A stretch of 49,593 bases of DNA from Bacteroidota bacterium (GCA_025363015.1 JANYEQ010000110.1:1-49593), one strand, 5' to 3'. Positions 15,565-24,962 are shown, counted from the first letter of the stretch. Numbers and translations: made by a program. The notes: a model not told the origin generated them from the letters alone.

Positions 15565-18474
15565 TTGCGTACATTAAAAATAATAATTTTTTTTGCCTTT
15601 TGTTGTCACTCTATTTTTTCTCAAAATACAGTAAAAACAAGTGCTATTATTTTTACCGAAAATAAAGGGCAAGTACACAACCAACACGCAATACCCAATA
15701 ATAATGTTCTTTTTAGCGGTAGTAGTAATGAGTTAGTGTATCACTTAAAAAATAATGGCATTTCGTATCAGCTATCTAAACCAACGGCATTTAAATTAGT
15801 TGAAGGTTTAAAGACGAAACAAAAAATAAAATATGCTACGCAAACTACTATTTATAGAGTAGATGTAAACTGGCTTAACGCCAACAAAAATTGTAGCATA
15901 CAAACGGGCCAAGCTTTAAACGATTATACTAATTATTACAATGCGGCCTGCCCTAATGGCGTTACAGATGTAAAATCGTATGAAACGCTGTTGTATAAAA
16001 ATTTATATGAAGGCATTGATTTAAAATGGTATTCAAAACAAGGAAATTTAAAATACGATTTTATAGTTCAGCCAAATGCAAACCCAAATAGTATTCAATT
16101 GCAAATTAATGGCGCACAATCTATTTTAATAACTAAAAATGGTGAGTTACACATTAAAACTCCTTTAGGCACTATTGTAGAACAAGCACCAATAGCCTAT
16201 CAAGGTAACACAATAATTAAAACAAAATGGATTTTAAAAAATAATTGCGCTAGTTTTTTAGTTGAAAATTATAACAAACAACTACCTTTAATCATCGATC
16301 CTGCCTTGCGTATTTGGGGTACTTATTATGGTGGCGCTTTAATTGATTATAATTACGGTTGCACTACCGATGCAAGCGGTAATGTGTTTAATTGCGGCTA
16401 TACGCAATCTAACACTGGTACAAATATAGCAACCACAGGCAGTTACCAAAGCAGTTATGCTGGCGGTACAAACGATGCTTATTTAGCAAAATTTACTACT
16501 AACGGTTTGCGGCTATGGAGCACTTATTACGGTGGCGCCACATTAGATGTGGGATCGGCTTGCGCTATTGATAATGCCGGAAATGTTTATATGAGTGGCT
16601 ATACCGATTCTAACACAGGCATTGCTACCATTGGTGCACATCAACCAAATTTAAACGGAAATGTAGATGCATTTTTAGTAAAATTTACAACCAATGGCGC
16701 TCGTATTTGGGCAACGTATTATGGCGGCACTTTAAATAATTACGGATATTTTTGCGCCACCGATGTTACAGGAAATGTCTTTTTAAGTGGCAATACATCC
16801 TCTACAAGTGGTACTGATATTGCAACTCCGGCTAGTCATCAACCTACGCATGGAGGTAGTACTTGGGATGGATTTATTGTAAAATTTAATAGTTTTGGTG
16901 TTAGACAATGGGGTACATATTATGGTGGTTTTGCAAACGAATATGCTTATAATTGCGCAACCGATGCTAGTGGTAATGTATATTTTGTGGGCCGAACATA
17001 TACAAATACGGGTAATTCTATTGCCACAGTAGGCTGCCATCAAGTTACACATGGCGGTAACCAAGATGCTTTCATTGTAAAATTTAACAGTGCAGGTGTT
17101 AGGCAATGGGGCACATACTATGGGGGTTTTAATGATGAGTATGGCTATGGCGTTGCTGTGGATAGTTTCGGAAATGTATATCTATCTGGTAGTTCCGATT
17201 CGGTTGGAGGAACTATTATTGCCACTAGCGGAAGCGCACAGCCCAATAATGGTGGCGGTTTTGCCGATGCTTTTATTGTAAAATTTAATAGCGCGGGTGT
17301 AAGATTATGGGGAACATATTATGGTGATGGTGCTTTTGAAGAAGGTCTTTCGTGCGCAATTGATGGCTCTAATAATGTTTATTTAGCGGGGCAAACAGGT
17401 AGCTCCACCGGAACGGTAATTGCTACTCCAGGCGCGCATCAAGCAGTTTTTGGTGGTGGTAATTACGATGCTTATTTAGTTAAATTTAATGCAAATGGCA
17501 CAAGGCAATGGGGCACTTATTATGGCGAAATTGGTGATGATTACGCTTTAGTGTGTGCTGTTGATAATAGCTACAATATTTATATTGGTGGCCGAACATC
17601 TACCAATACTGGTAATAACATTGCATCGCCTGGGGCGCACCAAGTTGTTTATGGTGGCGGAAACTACGATGGCTTTTTAGCTAAATTTTTTGAATGTCAA
17701 ATATTATCTACTGATATTTTTGGCAATAATATTACGTGTAATGGGCAAAGCAATGGATCGGCAACGGTTTCGGTTAGTGGGGGTAGCGGCTTTACATATT
17801 CATGGGTGCCTTCTGGTGGTAATGCCATTACAGCAAATAATTTAGCCCCAGCAACTTATTCATGCATTATTACAAATAGTTGTGGCAGTACAGCTACCGA
17901 AACAATTCTTATTTCACAGCCAAATATATTATCATTAATAGCTACATCTAGCAATAGTATTTTGTGCAATGGCAACACCGCTACACTAACAGCTATTGCA
18001 AACGGAGGTAATGGCTCATATATGTATACTTGGAGCACAGGCGCTTTAACTAATACCACAACCGTAAGTCCAACTACCAATACAAATTACACTTTAAGTG
18101 TTACCGATTTTAAAAATTGTACCGCAAACGCAATTTTTACGCAAAGTGTTGGTATTTGCACAGAAATTAAAAATCAAAATGCGATTGAGAGCGGCGTTCA
18201 TGTATTTCCAAATCCAACAAATGACTTATTAACTGTAGATTTAGAAAATATAAATACCTCTTTTTTAACAACAAATGCATTAAATACTGTCGTAAATATT
18301 ATATTAATAAATACTTTAGGGCAAACGGTAATTAATCAAACGGATGCCTTACAAAAACTATCAAATACCAAACAGCAATTAATAATTAATACTGCGCAAT
18401 TAGTAAATGGCTTGTATATTTTAAAAATAGAGATTAACACTGCAACTAAGATTATAAAAATAATTAAAGAATAA
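15565..18474 (+). CDS. Secreted SBBP-repeat protein with T9SS type A sorting domain
   Basis: The gene appears to start with TTG: no in-frame ATG precedes the signal peptide (RTLKIIIFFAFCCHSIFSQ), and an in-frame stop lies at 15550. The 969-residue product opens with a DUF7948-type region (IIFTENKGQVHNQ onward). Seven SBBP beta-propeller-type repeats of about 65 residues follow at roughly 249-710, each beginning W-x-T-Y-Y-G. An SprB-like repeat comes next (about 718-785, ITCNGQSNGSATVSVSGGSG), then a PKD-like domain (about 790-870) and a type A C-terminal sorting domain (HVFPNPTNDLLTVDL, ending KIIKIIKE). It should be exported by the Sec system, then across the outer membrane by T9SS, to the cell surface or medium. 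The ligand is unknown. Confidence 0.87.
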   Translation: MRTLKIIIFFAFCCHSIFSQNTVKTSAIIFTENKGQVHNQHAIPNNNVLFSGSSNELVYHLKNNGISYQLSKPTAFKLVEGLKTKQKIKYATQTTIYRVDVNWLNANKNCSIQTGQALNDYTNYYNAACPNGVTDVKSYETLLYKNLYEGIDLKWYSKQGNLKYDFIVQPNANPNSIQLQINGAQSILITKNGELHIKTPLGTIVEQAPIAYQGNTIIKTKWILKNNCASFLVENYNKQLPLIIDPALRIWGTYYGGALIDYNYGCTTDASGNVFNCGYTQSNTGTNIATTGSYQSSYAGGTNDAYLAKFTTNGLRLWSTYYGGATLDVGSACAIDNAGNVYMSGYTDSNTGIATIGAHQPNLNGNVDAFLVKFTTNGARIWATYYGGTLNNYGYFCATDVTGNVFLSGNTSSTSGTDIATPASHQPTHGGSTWDGFIVKFNSFGVRQWGTYYGGFANEYAYNCATDASGNVYFVGRTYTNTGNSIATVGCHQVTHGGNQDAFIVKFNSAGVRQWGTYYGGFNDEYGYGVAVDSFGNVYLSGSSDSVGGTIIATSGSAQPNNGGGFADAFIVKFNSAGVRLWGTYYGDGAFEEGLSCAIDGSNNVYLAGQTGSSTGTVIATPGAHQAVFGGGNYDAYLVKFNANGTRQWGTYYGEIGDDYALVCAVDNSYNIYIGGRTSTNTGNNIASPGAHQVVYGGGNYDGFLAKFFECQILSTDIFGNNITCNGQSNGSATVSVSGGSGFTYSWVPSGGNAITANNLAPATYSCIITNSCGSTATETILISQPNILSLIATSSNSILCNGNTATLTAIANGGNGSYMYTWSTGALTNTTTVSPTTNTNYTLSVTDFKNCTANAIFTQSVGICTEIKNQNAIESGVHVFPNPTNDLLTVDLENINTSFLTTNALNTVVNIILINTLGQTVINQTDALQKLSNTKQQLIINTAQLVNGLYILKIEINTATKIIKIIKE

Positions 18475-18475
18475 T

Positions 18476-19009
18476 TTACACCAACTTAATTAAGGCAAAT
18501 ACACTGTAATTAATCATATCCATATAATTAGCATCAACGCCTTCGCTAATAATAGTTTTGCCTTTGTTATCTTCTATTTGTTTTACTCTAAAAATTTTCA
18601 TTAAAATTAAATCCGTAAGGCTACTTACTCGCATATCACGCCATGCTTCGCCATAATCATGATTTTTATGTAACATTAATTGCTTAGTAGTATTTATACT
18701 TTTTTCATACAAACTTGCTACCTCGTTATAAGGTAAATCTATGCGTGTATCATTTTCTAATTCTAATTGTATTAATCCAATAATACAATAATTAATAATG
18801 CCAATGTACTCCCCTTTAATACCATCGTTAATTTTTTGAATACCTTTTTCTTCAATACTTTTAATGCGTTGGGCTTTAATAAAAATTTGATCGGTTAGGC
18901 TGGTAGGGCGTAAATTTCGCCAAGCAGTGCCATAATCTTTCATTTTCTTTAAAAAGATATCTTTGCATTGCGAAATTGCTGCGTCGTATTGTTGCGATGT
19001 ATTTTGCAT
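18476..19009 (-). CDS. DUF1599 domain-containing protein
   Basis: The 177-residue soluble protein is built from two copies of one unit: KDYGTAWRNLRPTSLTDQIF (about 23-42) and HDYGEAWRDMRVSSLTDLIL (about 117-136). Each is followed by an R-x-K-x-I-E helix and a segment of the type YIGIINYCIIGLIQL or YMDMINYSVFALIKL. This duplicated layout defines DUF1599. The family is related in pattern to all-alpha nucleotide-binding pyrophosphatase-like folds, but no activity is assigned. It is head to head with folP (start codons 6 bp apart), an arrangement I recall from other Bacteroidota, and convergent with the SBBP gene (stops 1 bp apart). Confidence 0.88.
   Translation of the reverse strand: MQNTSQQYDAAISQCKDIFLKKMKDYGTAWRNLRPTSLTDQIFIKAQRIKSIEEKGIQKINDGIKGEYIGIINYCIIGLIQLELENDTRIDLPYNEVASLYEKSINTTKQLMLHKNHDYGEAWRDMRVSSLTDLILMKIFRVKQIEDNKGKTIISEGVDANYMDMINYSVFALIKLV
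18958..18965 (+). promoter_or_regulatory. Predicted -7 element for folP, inside the DUF1599 gene
   Basis: TATCTTTG followed by C, a perfect TAnnTTTG match, 50 bp upstream of the folP ATG. Because the two start codons are 6 bp apart, any folP promoter must lie within the opposing gene, which supports this site. No clear -33 element is seen. Confidence 0.45.
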
Positions 19010-19015
19010 AAACTT

Positions 19016-19873
19016 ATGAATCCTAAAAATACCAAAAATATTACAATTGATTATACCTATAATGGTAAATCATTAACATTTACTAAACCACTCATAATGG
19101 CAATAGTAAATCTTACACCCGATAGTTTTTACGATGGTGGAAAGTTTGATACCCTTAAAGATGTATTACATGATGTGGCAGAAAAACTAAATCAAGGTGC
19201 TGATATTATTGATATTGGTGCAGCATCTTCGCGCCCCAATGCCATTCAAATAAACGAAGAAGAAGAGTGGCAACGTTTACAAAATAATATTATTGCCATT
19301 CGTAAAGAGTTTCCAAATACTTTTATTAGTGTTGATACCTATAGTAGCAACATTGCAAAAAAATGTGCTGATAATGGCGCAGATATTATTAACGATATAA
19401 GTGGTGGAAATTTTGATGCCAATATGTTTACAACAGTTGCTAATATTGGCATACCGTATATACTCATGCACATAAAAGGGACGCCACAAACCATGCAGCA
19501 AAACCCCATTTATAGTAATGTAGTTGAAGAAATTAAAATAGAATTGGAAGAAAAAATTACAACATTTAAACACTTAAATTTTAGTAAACTAATTTTAGAT
19601 GTTGGCTTTGGTTTTGGAAAAACAACAGAACATAATTATACGCTTTTAAAACAATTAGTAGAATTTAAAAATTTAGGTTTCCCAATATTAGCAGGGCTTT
19701 CGCGTAAAAGTATGATTAATAAAATAATAGGCACAAATCCTGTAACGGCATTAAATGGCACTACAGTTTTAAATACTATTGCCCTTTTAAATGGTGCAAC
19801 TATTTTGCGTGTGCACGATGTAACTGAAGCTAAACAGGCTATTAATTTAGTGGAATATTACAAAACAAATTAA
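19016..19873 (+). CDS. folP: Dihydropteroate synthase
   Basis: Cytoplasmic enzyme of folate synthesis that joins p-aminobenzoate to hydroxymethyl-dihydropterin pyrophosphate; it is the target of sulfonamides. The ATG at 19016 gives a 285-residue protein of normal length, and more upstream starts would run through the promoter and the divergent gene. Motifs in order are IMAIVNLTPDSFYDGG (pterin/Mg site), DIIDIGAASSRPNA (the G-A-x-S-x-R-P signature), FISVDTYSS, INDISGG, LMHIKGTP, LDVGFGFGKT, AGLSRKSM and ILRVHDVTEAK at the C-terminus. In many Bacteroidota folP is followed by the diadenylate cyclase gene; here the next gene is instead the convergent DUF4340 gene. Confidence 0.95.
   Translation: MNPKNTKNITIDYTYNGKSLTFTKPLIMAIVNLTPDSFYDGGKFDTLKDVLHDVAEKLNQGADIIDIGAASSRPNAIQINEEEEWQRLQNNIIAIRKEFPNTFISVDTYSSNIAKKCADNGADIINDISGGNFDANMFTTVANIGIPYILMHIKGTPQTMQQNPIYSNVVEEIKIELEEKITTFKHLNFSKLILDVGFGFGKTTEHNYTLLKQLVEFKNLGFPILAGLSRKSMINKIIGTNPVTALNGTTVLNTIALLNGATILRVHDVTEAKQAINLVEYYKTN
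19033..19040 (-). promoter_or_regulatory. Predicted -7 element for the DUF1599 gene, inside folP
   Basis: The minus strand reads TATTTTTG (TAnnTTTG), 23 bp upstream of the DUF1599 start at 19009 and within folP codons 6-9. With the site at 18958-18965 it would give divergent transcripts that overlap at their 5' ends by roughly 50 nt. Confidence 0.35.
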
Positions 19874-19907
19874 AATATGCCTTACTTACTTTTTTGTACT
19901 TGCCTTT

Positions 19908-20927
19908 TTAATTTTTAAAATATAAAGGTGTTATTAATAGTTTACCAAACACAAAATATTGCGCTAAGGCCCACTCCTTATCATTTGCAAAACGCAGGTA
20001 TAACCTATCAGGATCGTACGTATAGTTTAGGCCCATTTCAGGCACTTTTTGTTTGGGCTGCTTGTAATAAAATTTATATTCGTTAGTGTTAAAACCAGTA
20101 CCAAACACGGTTATTTTACAAAATGGTTTTTGTGCACTTAACGAGTCTTGCAGCTTTTTATTTTGTCCTGTAAATAAATATTCGTAAGATATATTTTGAT
20201 AGTAGGCCAAATACTGTTTTAATTTCACTTCGTTAAATGCTAATTCGTTTTTTTTACCATCGTATAATTTAAATTTACTGGTGCTTATTAACTCTATAGT
20301 AAATGATGAGTCGGGGTAATTTAGATGCTCTACCTTAATTTGTTTTATTTGAGGAGGCGTATAATTTATTACTAATCTATCACGCCACTCGGTTGCATTT
20401 GCAATATAGCGTGGTTTTAAAAAGCCAACAAAGCCTGGTATATAACACAAATAAGGGTCGGCATAATTTTCACCAGTTTCAATATTAGTTAATAACATAT
20501 ACGATCCCTCCGAATCGGGTGGCTCATTACCAACATAATATTGTTTTACTAATTTAGTGCCAGTGTAAATTTCAATTTTAATAGCTTGTGTGCTCATTAC
20601 TTTTAAAATAGCTTGCTTAGTTTTTTTTTGCACACTCATTTTCACATCTACATGTTTTATAACCTCCATTAAATTTAAAATGGCATCACTTCGGCAAGGA
20701 TAGTTATTATTAACGAACCAGCCTTTATCGGTACGTTGTAATAGCGATTTGTTTCCGTTTTTATCAGCAATAAAAATTTTAGTAATGCTTGCGGTATCTT
20801 TAAAACTAAAGTTACGGGCCTCTTCATCAACAGTAGTTGTTTTGCCTTTTGTTTTAAATACAAATATGGCAACACCCGATAATAAAAGCAATACGCTTAT
20901 TATAATAAACGACGACCGTTTCTGCAT
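19908..20927 (-). CDS. DUF4340 domain-containing protein
   Basis: The 339-residue protein has one N-terminal membrane anchor (FIIISVLLLLSGVAIFVF, about residues 7-24) followed by a periplasmic beta-rich region. Segments ITKIFIADKNGNKSLLQRTD, KGWFVNNNYPCRSDAI and a VEHLNYPDSSFTIEL-type repeat fit DUF4340, known elsewhere as a component next to gliding-motility or ABC-type export genes, with no defined function. It is the third gene of an apparent minus-strand operon after the CotH-like protein and the PorP/SprF protein (21-bp gap). This placement suggests a role near the cell envelope, but the link to T9SS is inference. Confidence 0.85.
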   Translation of the reverse strand: MQKRSSFIIISVLLLLSGVAIFVFKTKGKTTTVDEEARNFSFKDTASITKIFIADKNGNKSLLQRTDKGWFVNNNYPCRSDAILNLMEVIKHVDVKMSVQKKTKQAILKVMSTQAIKIEIYTGTKLVKQYYVGNEPPDSEGSYMLLTNIETGENYADPYLCYIPGFVGFLKPRYIANATEWRDRLVINYTPPQIKQIKVEHLNYPDSSFTIELISTSKFKLYDGKKNELAFNEVKLKQYLAYYQNISYEYLFTGQNKKLQDSLSAQKPFCKITVFGTGFNTNEYKFYYKQPKQKVPEMGLNYTYDPDRLYLRFANDKEWALAQYFVFGKLLITPLYFKN

Positions 20928-20948
20928 TTTAAGGAGATTAATTTGGGT

Positions 20949-22001
20949 TTATTTAAATTCGCTTCGTGCGTCAAACAACGAGCTTGCTAAATTATTATAG
21001 CGTAAGCAAAACTCCAATCCACCTCTATAGCGTGAAGCGTTTCGGTAGCTTGATACGTTAACGTCATATGAAAAACCAAAGGCGTAATCGCCCATTTCAT
21101 ACATAATTTTAGGAATTAAGGCATCGTAAGCTCGGTAAAATAAACCTACACCTATTGCATTTTGTGTTTTTTGACCAGTTACTTTAGTGCCCATATTTAC
21201 GCGGTATTTCACATAGGTTCCACCCACAACTTCCCAGTATTTACCTTGTTTTTGGTATAGTAACGAAGGGGTAATTGTAAATTTAGTATCTTCAAAATCA
21301 AAGTTAGAGGTAAAAGATGCCGCTAAACGCACGGGCATTCGGTAACTAGCTCCAGCACTAAAGTCTTGCACAGGTTTATTTAAATGGTAAGCACCAAATG
21401 CAATTTTAAATGATGAAACATCGTCGTGATCTTGATCTGTTTTTATTTTACTGTACTCGTAAGCAAAGCCTGTACCAATATCGGTTGTGGTAAATTGTCT
21501 AAAATTTTGTTCGCCATTTAAGGCTGTATTATCTTCTAATTTATTACCATCAAATTGCGAGGCAAATGTTAGTTTATTATAATTGGCATTGGTTGCATTT
21601 ACACCACCAGCAATACCAGCACTAAATACGCCACGTTTATTTACTTTAATTATACCGCTAATATTTAATAATACATTTGTTTTTCTGAGTTGTGCTACCC
21701 CTGCTTGGTCGTATAATACGGTTAATCCTACACCTAAAAAGGCTTTGCGCCTGCGCGATTTAAACAAACCACCATCTATACAAATGGCACCTGTTTTATA
21801 GGCGCTTCCAGAGGTGTTCCCTAAAGAGTTCCATTGGTTGCGGCCATTTAGAGTAGCTCTAAAATAACCATTAAAAAAGCCAGTGTTGGCAGGGCTAATA
21901 AACATAGGCATTTCGTTTATTTGCGAAAAATGTATATCCTGCGCTTGTGTGGCGCCAAAAATGGTAATTATAAATAAACTTAGTAGGTATTTTTTTTGCA
22001 T
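20949..22001 (-). CDS. PorP/SprF family type IX secretion system membrane protein
   Basis: The 350-residue outer-membrane beta-barrel protein has a signal peptide (MQKKYLLSLFIITIFGATQA) and then the family hallmark QDIHFSQINEMPMFISPANTG, with the Y/F-R-A-x-x-x-x-R-N-Q-W pattern next (FRATLNGRNQWNSLG). The rest alternates strands and turns, with GVGLTVLYDQAG and a KIMYEMGDYAFGFSYDV strand near the end. PorP/SprF proteins sit in the outer membrane and are commonly paired with large T9SS cargo proteins with type B C-terminal domains, apparently to anchor or handle them at the surface. The gene 19 bp upstream encodes just such a cargo, so the two very probably work together. Confidence 0.93.
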   Translation of the reverse strand: MQKKYLLSLFIITIFGATQAQDIHFSQINEMPMFISPANTGFFNGYFRATLNGRNQWNSLGNTSGSAYKTGAICIDGGLFKSRRRKAFLGVGLTVLYDQAGVAQLRKTNVLLNISGIIKVNKRGVFSAGIAGGVNATNANYNKLTFASQFDGNKLEDNTALNGEQNFRQFTTTDIGTGFAYEYSKIKTDQDHDDVSSFKIAFGAYHLNKPVQDFSAGASYRMPVRLAASFTSNFDFEDTKFTITPSLLYQKQGKYWEVVGGTYVKYRVNMGTKVTGQKTQNAIGVGLFYRAYDALIPKIMYEMGDYAFGFSYDVNVSSYRNASRYRGGLEFCLRYNNLASSLFDARSEFK

Positions 22002-22020
22002 AATTATTAAGTGTAATTGT

Positions 22021-24858
22021 TTATCTAACTAATGTTACGTTTCCTTTTGCTAGCTTACTTTCACCGTACACGTTTTTATAGTTTATAACCCAAGCATAAA
22101 CTCCCGTTTGCGCTTGTTGGCCATTATAAATCCCATCCCAACCTGTGGCAGGGTCAGTGGTTCTGAATACTTCTTGTCCCCAACGGTTATAAATCCTAAA
22201 ATCATATTCTGTAGCAAAGGCTGCACTGCCAAGGGGTTTATAAATATCGTTTACATTATCGTTGTTAGGCGAAAAAGCACTTGGCATATTGGCATTATCG
22301 CCATTCTGCGTAATATCAGCACTTTTATCAGTAAATACCGCAATCACTTCTTCGTTGCTTTGCCCTGCCGATTGTACAAAACTTATGGCAACTGAATCTA
22401 AACTTAAAGGTGCATTATTTAAAGGTTGGTGTATTTTAAATTCCCAATGATGAAAGGTGTACAGCGTATTTGTTGGTATAGCTTTAAAACTTAATGTTGT
22501 TTGAAAATAGTTACCTGTCCATTTATAATAAGGCAGTACAGTACTGTTTAACTTTACCACACCAGCTCCTGCAGGTTCAACATCTACGGTAATTTGGTAT
22601 GGGCCTTGTGCAGGGTAGCAAGTTTTTAAACCATTAATAATCCAATCACAACGGTAAGCTATAATACGACGTAAATGCACCATATTTGTATCCCAAGTGC
22701 CAATTACTCCAGCATAAAGGCCTGGTGTTGGCGATGAGCCGGGGTCTTCGTGATAATGCATTTCTTTGGTGTAAAGGTTATTTATATAATCAAAATGTTT
22801 TAAAATATTATCACAACGTAAGGGGCCATTTAATAAATCTTGGTAACGGTTTTTATAATCTAACTGAAAAGAAGCATTACCAACACTTGTTTGAAAAAGT
22901 TTTTTCATCATGTTACCATGCCCGTTAAAGGCGTTTGGGGTAATGGCTATAGTGGGGGTATTGCCTGTTGGGTACATATTATCACAGGGGTGAGCAAAAT
23001 AATTATTATATGTTGTAGGAATGCCACCCGAATTACCAGCTATTGTAAAATTAAAAATAGTGGGCATATTCCACATATAATAATGCCATTTTGTACCTGG
23101 TTTACCAACTTGGTTACCTCTGCCAAACGCCACATTGTAGGCCCAAAAATCGTTATTAATGGCGTAAGTGCCTAATACAAAATAATCAATAAAGCTTTCC
23201 TTGTCTAACTTACTCATAACTTGGTTATAATAAGTTAAGCTGTTCATAGGGTAATTGTTAACAGTCCCATACACTTGTGTACTAAATGTTGATAGTGGAG
23301 TAAAAGAAGGGTGTGAAGAGCCATCGCCATTTGGTGGATTGGATTCGGTATTCGAGTAATTGATATTTAAATCAACCGAATCTTTTGCTTGGTTGTTATA
23401 GTAAGCTTCGTAATGTTGATCAAACACTTCGCGTAAATCGTAAACACCTTGGTATTTACCATTTATAAAGGCTACTACAGGTTTAATGTGAAGGGGATTA
23501 ACGTGTAAATTGTTTTTTATAGCTAACGATTGATAAAATACATCGCGAATACCAGTGCCCTCTACCAATCCACTTGGTGGTGCGGGTGTTAGCATAGAGT
23601 TACTTTCATAATCGCCTGCTTTTAAGTGTAGGGTTGGAAAAACCGTTCGGCCTGATTTACCTAAGCCATCCACATTAAATATAGGGTAAGGGCTGCTACT
23701 AGTAAAATCGCAGCCAAAACCCATTTTATCATCCATAGTTAAATAAATACCTTTTTGGGCCGTTTTCCAAGTTTCTTGTTGTGGCCTAAACATTTTAGCA
23801 TAACCTTCGGTAATTTGATTTTTGTCAAAATACTCAACATGCACCGTTGGCGATGTAGGTGCGCTACCGCCACCAGCAAACCAAGTAGCTTCGGTACTAT
23901 GAATAGCTATTGAAACAATACCAAACTCTTGTTGAAACTGTGTATATTCTTGATCGTAAAAAAAAGTATTGGTTTGGCAAAAACTGGGTAAATAAATATC
24001 GGGTAAACAGGTAAGTGTAGTAGTAGCATAACCATTTTTAGGATAAGCAACGGCCCTAACCATCATAGTATTTACAAGTTGTAACGGAGAGTTTGCAACT
24101 GAATCAAAAATAGGGTCATTAATTGATGGAAAATCGCCGTTAACGGTATAATGAATGTTAAAACAATCAGCCACAGTATCGGCTATGTGCCCATTTATTT
24201 TTATTCTTACTTCGCTTAACGGGTTGCAAAAGTTGCCAGGCGTATAAATTCCGGCATTACATTCAAATTGTGGTGTAGGTAAATAATCTTTAAATGTAAA
24301 ACTTAAAGGCGGATTATTCATTAAAAAAGTATTGCCATTGTACAAACGCCAGCCATTAATACCTAAAACAGAGTTATACATACGCTCCCAACTATGACCT
24401 AATTGTGTTTTTCGAACAAAAATACTATCGCGCACTACGCCCCCTGGTGCTGTTAAAATTAACCATTGATTTTTGCATTGTTGTAAATCAAAGCTAGCAT
24501 GCACCTCGCCCCCTGTGGTTACTATATTTTTACCCGTTAACCATACGGCTTTGTAGGCGCCTGGTGCCATTGTAAATGTAGATGGAAATTTCCATTTATA
24601 TAAATTATACCTATCGTTGCTTAAGTAATAACCTGCTAACGAAACATTGCTACTTTGTGTGGTGGTAAGTTCTACCCAATCGCTTGCTGCCCCATAACTA
24701 TCTAGGGGGGCGCCAGCATTACTAGCCGAATATTCGTTTAATATAATACCTTGGTTAGATGCAAATTGCGCTTTAGTTTGCGTAAAAAATAGCACCACAA
24801 AAAGCACAATTAATGTTATTGAAAGTTGCTTAGTAAACATATTACTTTTTTTGTTCAT
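22021..24858 (-). CDS. CotH-like protein with lamin-tail domain and T9SS type B sorting domain
   Basis: The 945-residue protein has a signal peptide (about 1-31, ending TQTKAQ; the second ATG at codon 7 is an alternative start). A lamin-tail domain at about 35-150 opens GIILNEYSASNAGA. A CotH-kinase-like region covers about 305-640, with NGKYQGVYDLREVFDQHY and NNDFWAYN (568-575). A cysteine-containing linker region follows, then the gliding-motility-type C-terminal domain at 858-945 (SAFSPNNDNVNDIYKPLG, RIYNRWGQEVF, GWDGIYNGQ, TGVYAWVINYK). The W-D-x-D metal site of active CotH kinases reads W596-N-M-P here, so catalysis is doubtful. It should be secreted by T9SS and held at the surface, with its PorP/SprF partner encoded 19 bp downstream. 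Confidence 0.88.
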   Translation of the reverse strand: MNKKSNMFTKQLSITLIVLFVVLFFTQTKAQFASNQGIILNEYSASNAGAPLDSYGAASDWVELTTTQSSNVSLAGYYLSNDRYNLYKWKFPSTFTMAPGAYKAVWLTGKNIVTTGGEVHASFDLQQCKNQWLILTAPGGVVRDSIFVRKTQLGHSWERMYNSVLGINGWRLYNGNTFLMNNPPLSFTFKDYLPTPQFECNAGIYTPGNFCNPLSEVRIKINGHIADTVADCFNIHYTVNGDFPSINDPIFDSVANSPLQLVNTMMVRAVAYPKNGYATTTLTCLPDIYLPSFCQTNTFFYDQEYTQFQQEFGIVSIAIHSTEATWFAGGGSAPTSPTVHVEYFDKNQITEGYAKMFRPQQETWKTAQKGIYLTMDDKMGFGCDFTSSSPYPIFNVDGLGKSGRTVFPTLHLKAGDYESNSMLTPAPPSGLVEGTGIRDVFYQSLAIKNNLHVNPLHIKPVVAFINGKYQGVYDLREVFDQHYEAYYNNQAKDSVDLNINYSNTESNPPNGDGSSHPSFTPLSTFSTQVYGTVNNYPMNSLTYYNQVMSKLDKESFIDYFVLGTYAINNDFWAYNVAFGRGNQVGKPGTKWHYYMWNMPTIFNFTIAGNSGGIPTTYNNYFAHPCDNMYPTGNTPTIAITPNAFNGHGNMMKKLFQTSVGNASFQLDYKNRYQDLLNGPLRCDNILKHFDYINNLYTKEMHYHEDPGSSPTPGLYAGVIGTWDTNMVHLRRIIAYRCDWIINGLKTCYPAQGPYQITVDVEPAGAGVVKLNSTVLPYYKWTGNYFQTTLSFKAIPTNTLYTFHHWEFKIHQPLNNAPLSLDSVAISFVQSAGQSNEEVIAVFTDKSADITQNGDNANMPSAFSPNNDNVNDIYKPLGSAAFATEYDFRIYNRWGQEVFRTTDPATGWDGIYNGQQAQTGVYAWVINYKNVYGESKLAKGNVTLVR

Positions 24859-24930
24859 AATTATAACTCGTAAATATACATATTACTACGTTAAAAATCA
24901 AATAATGGTTGGCTAATTGTTAAATATTTG

Positions 24931-24962
24931 TTGTTAATACAAAAATCAAAACAGTACCTTTA
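24931..24962 (+). promoter_or_regulatory. Possible promoter of the PurF-like gene
   Basis: TTG at 24931-24933 and TACCTTTA at 24955-24962, 21 bp apart. The second element matches TAnnTTTG in seven of eight defined or free positions. It lies 17 bp before the ATG at 24980. It is a plausible but not perfect Bacteroidota promoter. Confidence 0.3.

Noticed and set aside
18968-19015. 16-residue N-terminal extension of folP
   Set aside because: It would overlap the DUF1599 gene start and the predicted -7 region. The product from 19016 has normal length.
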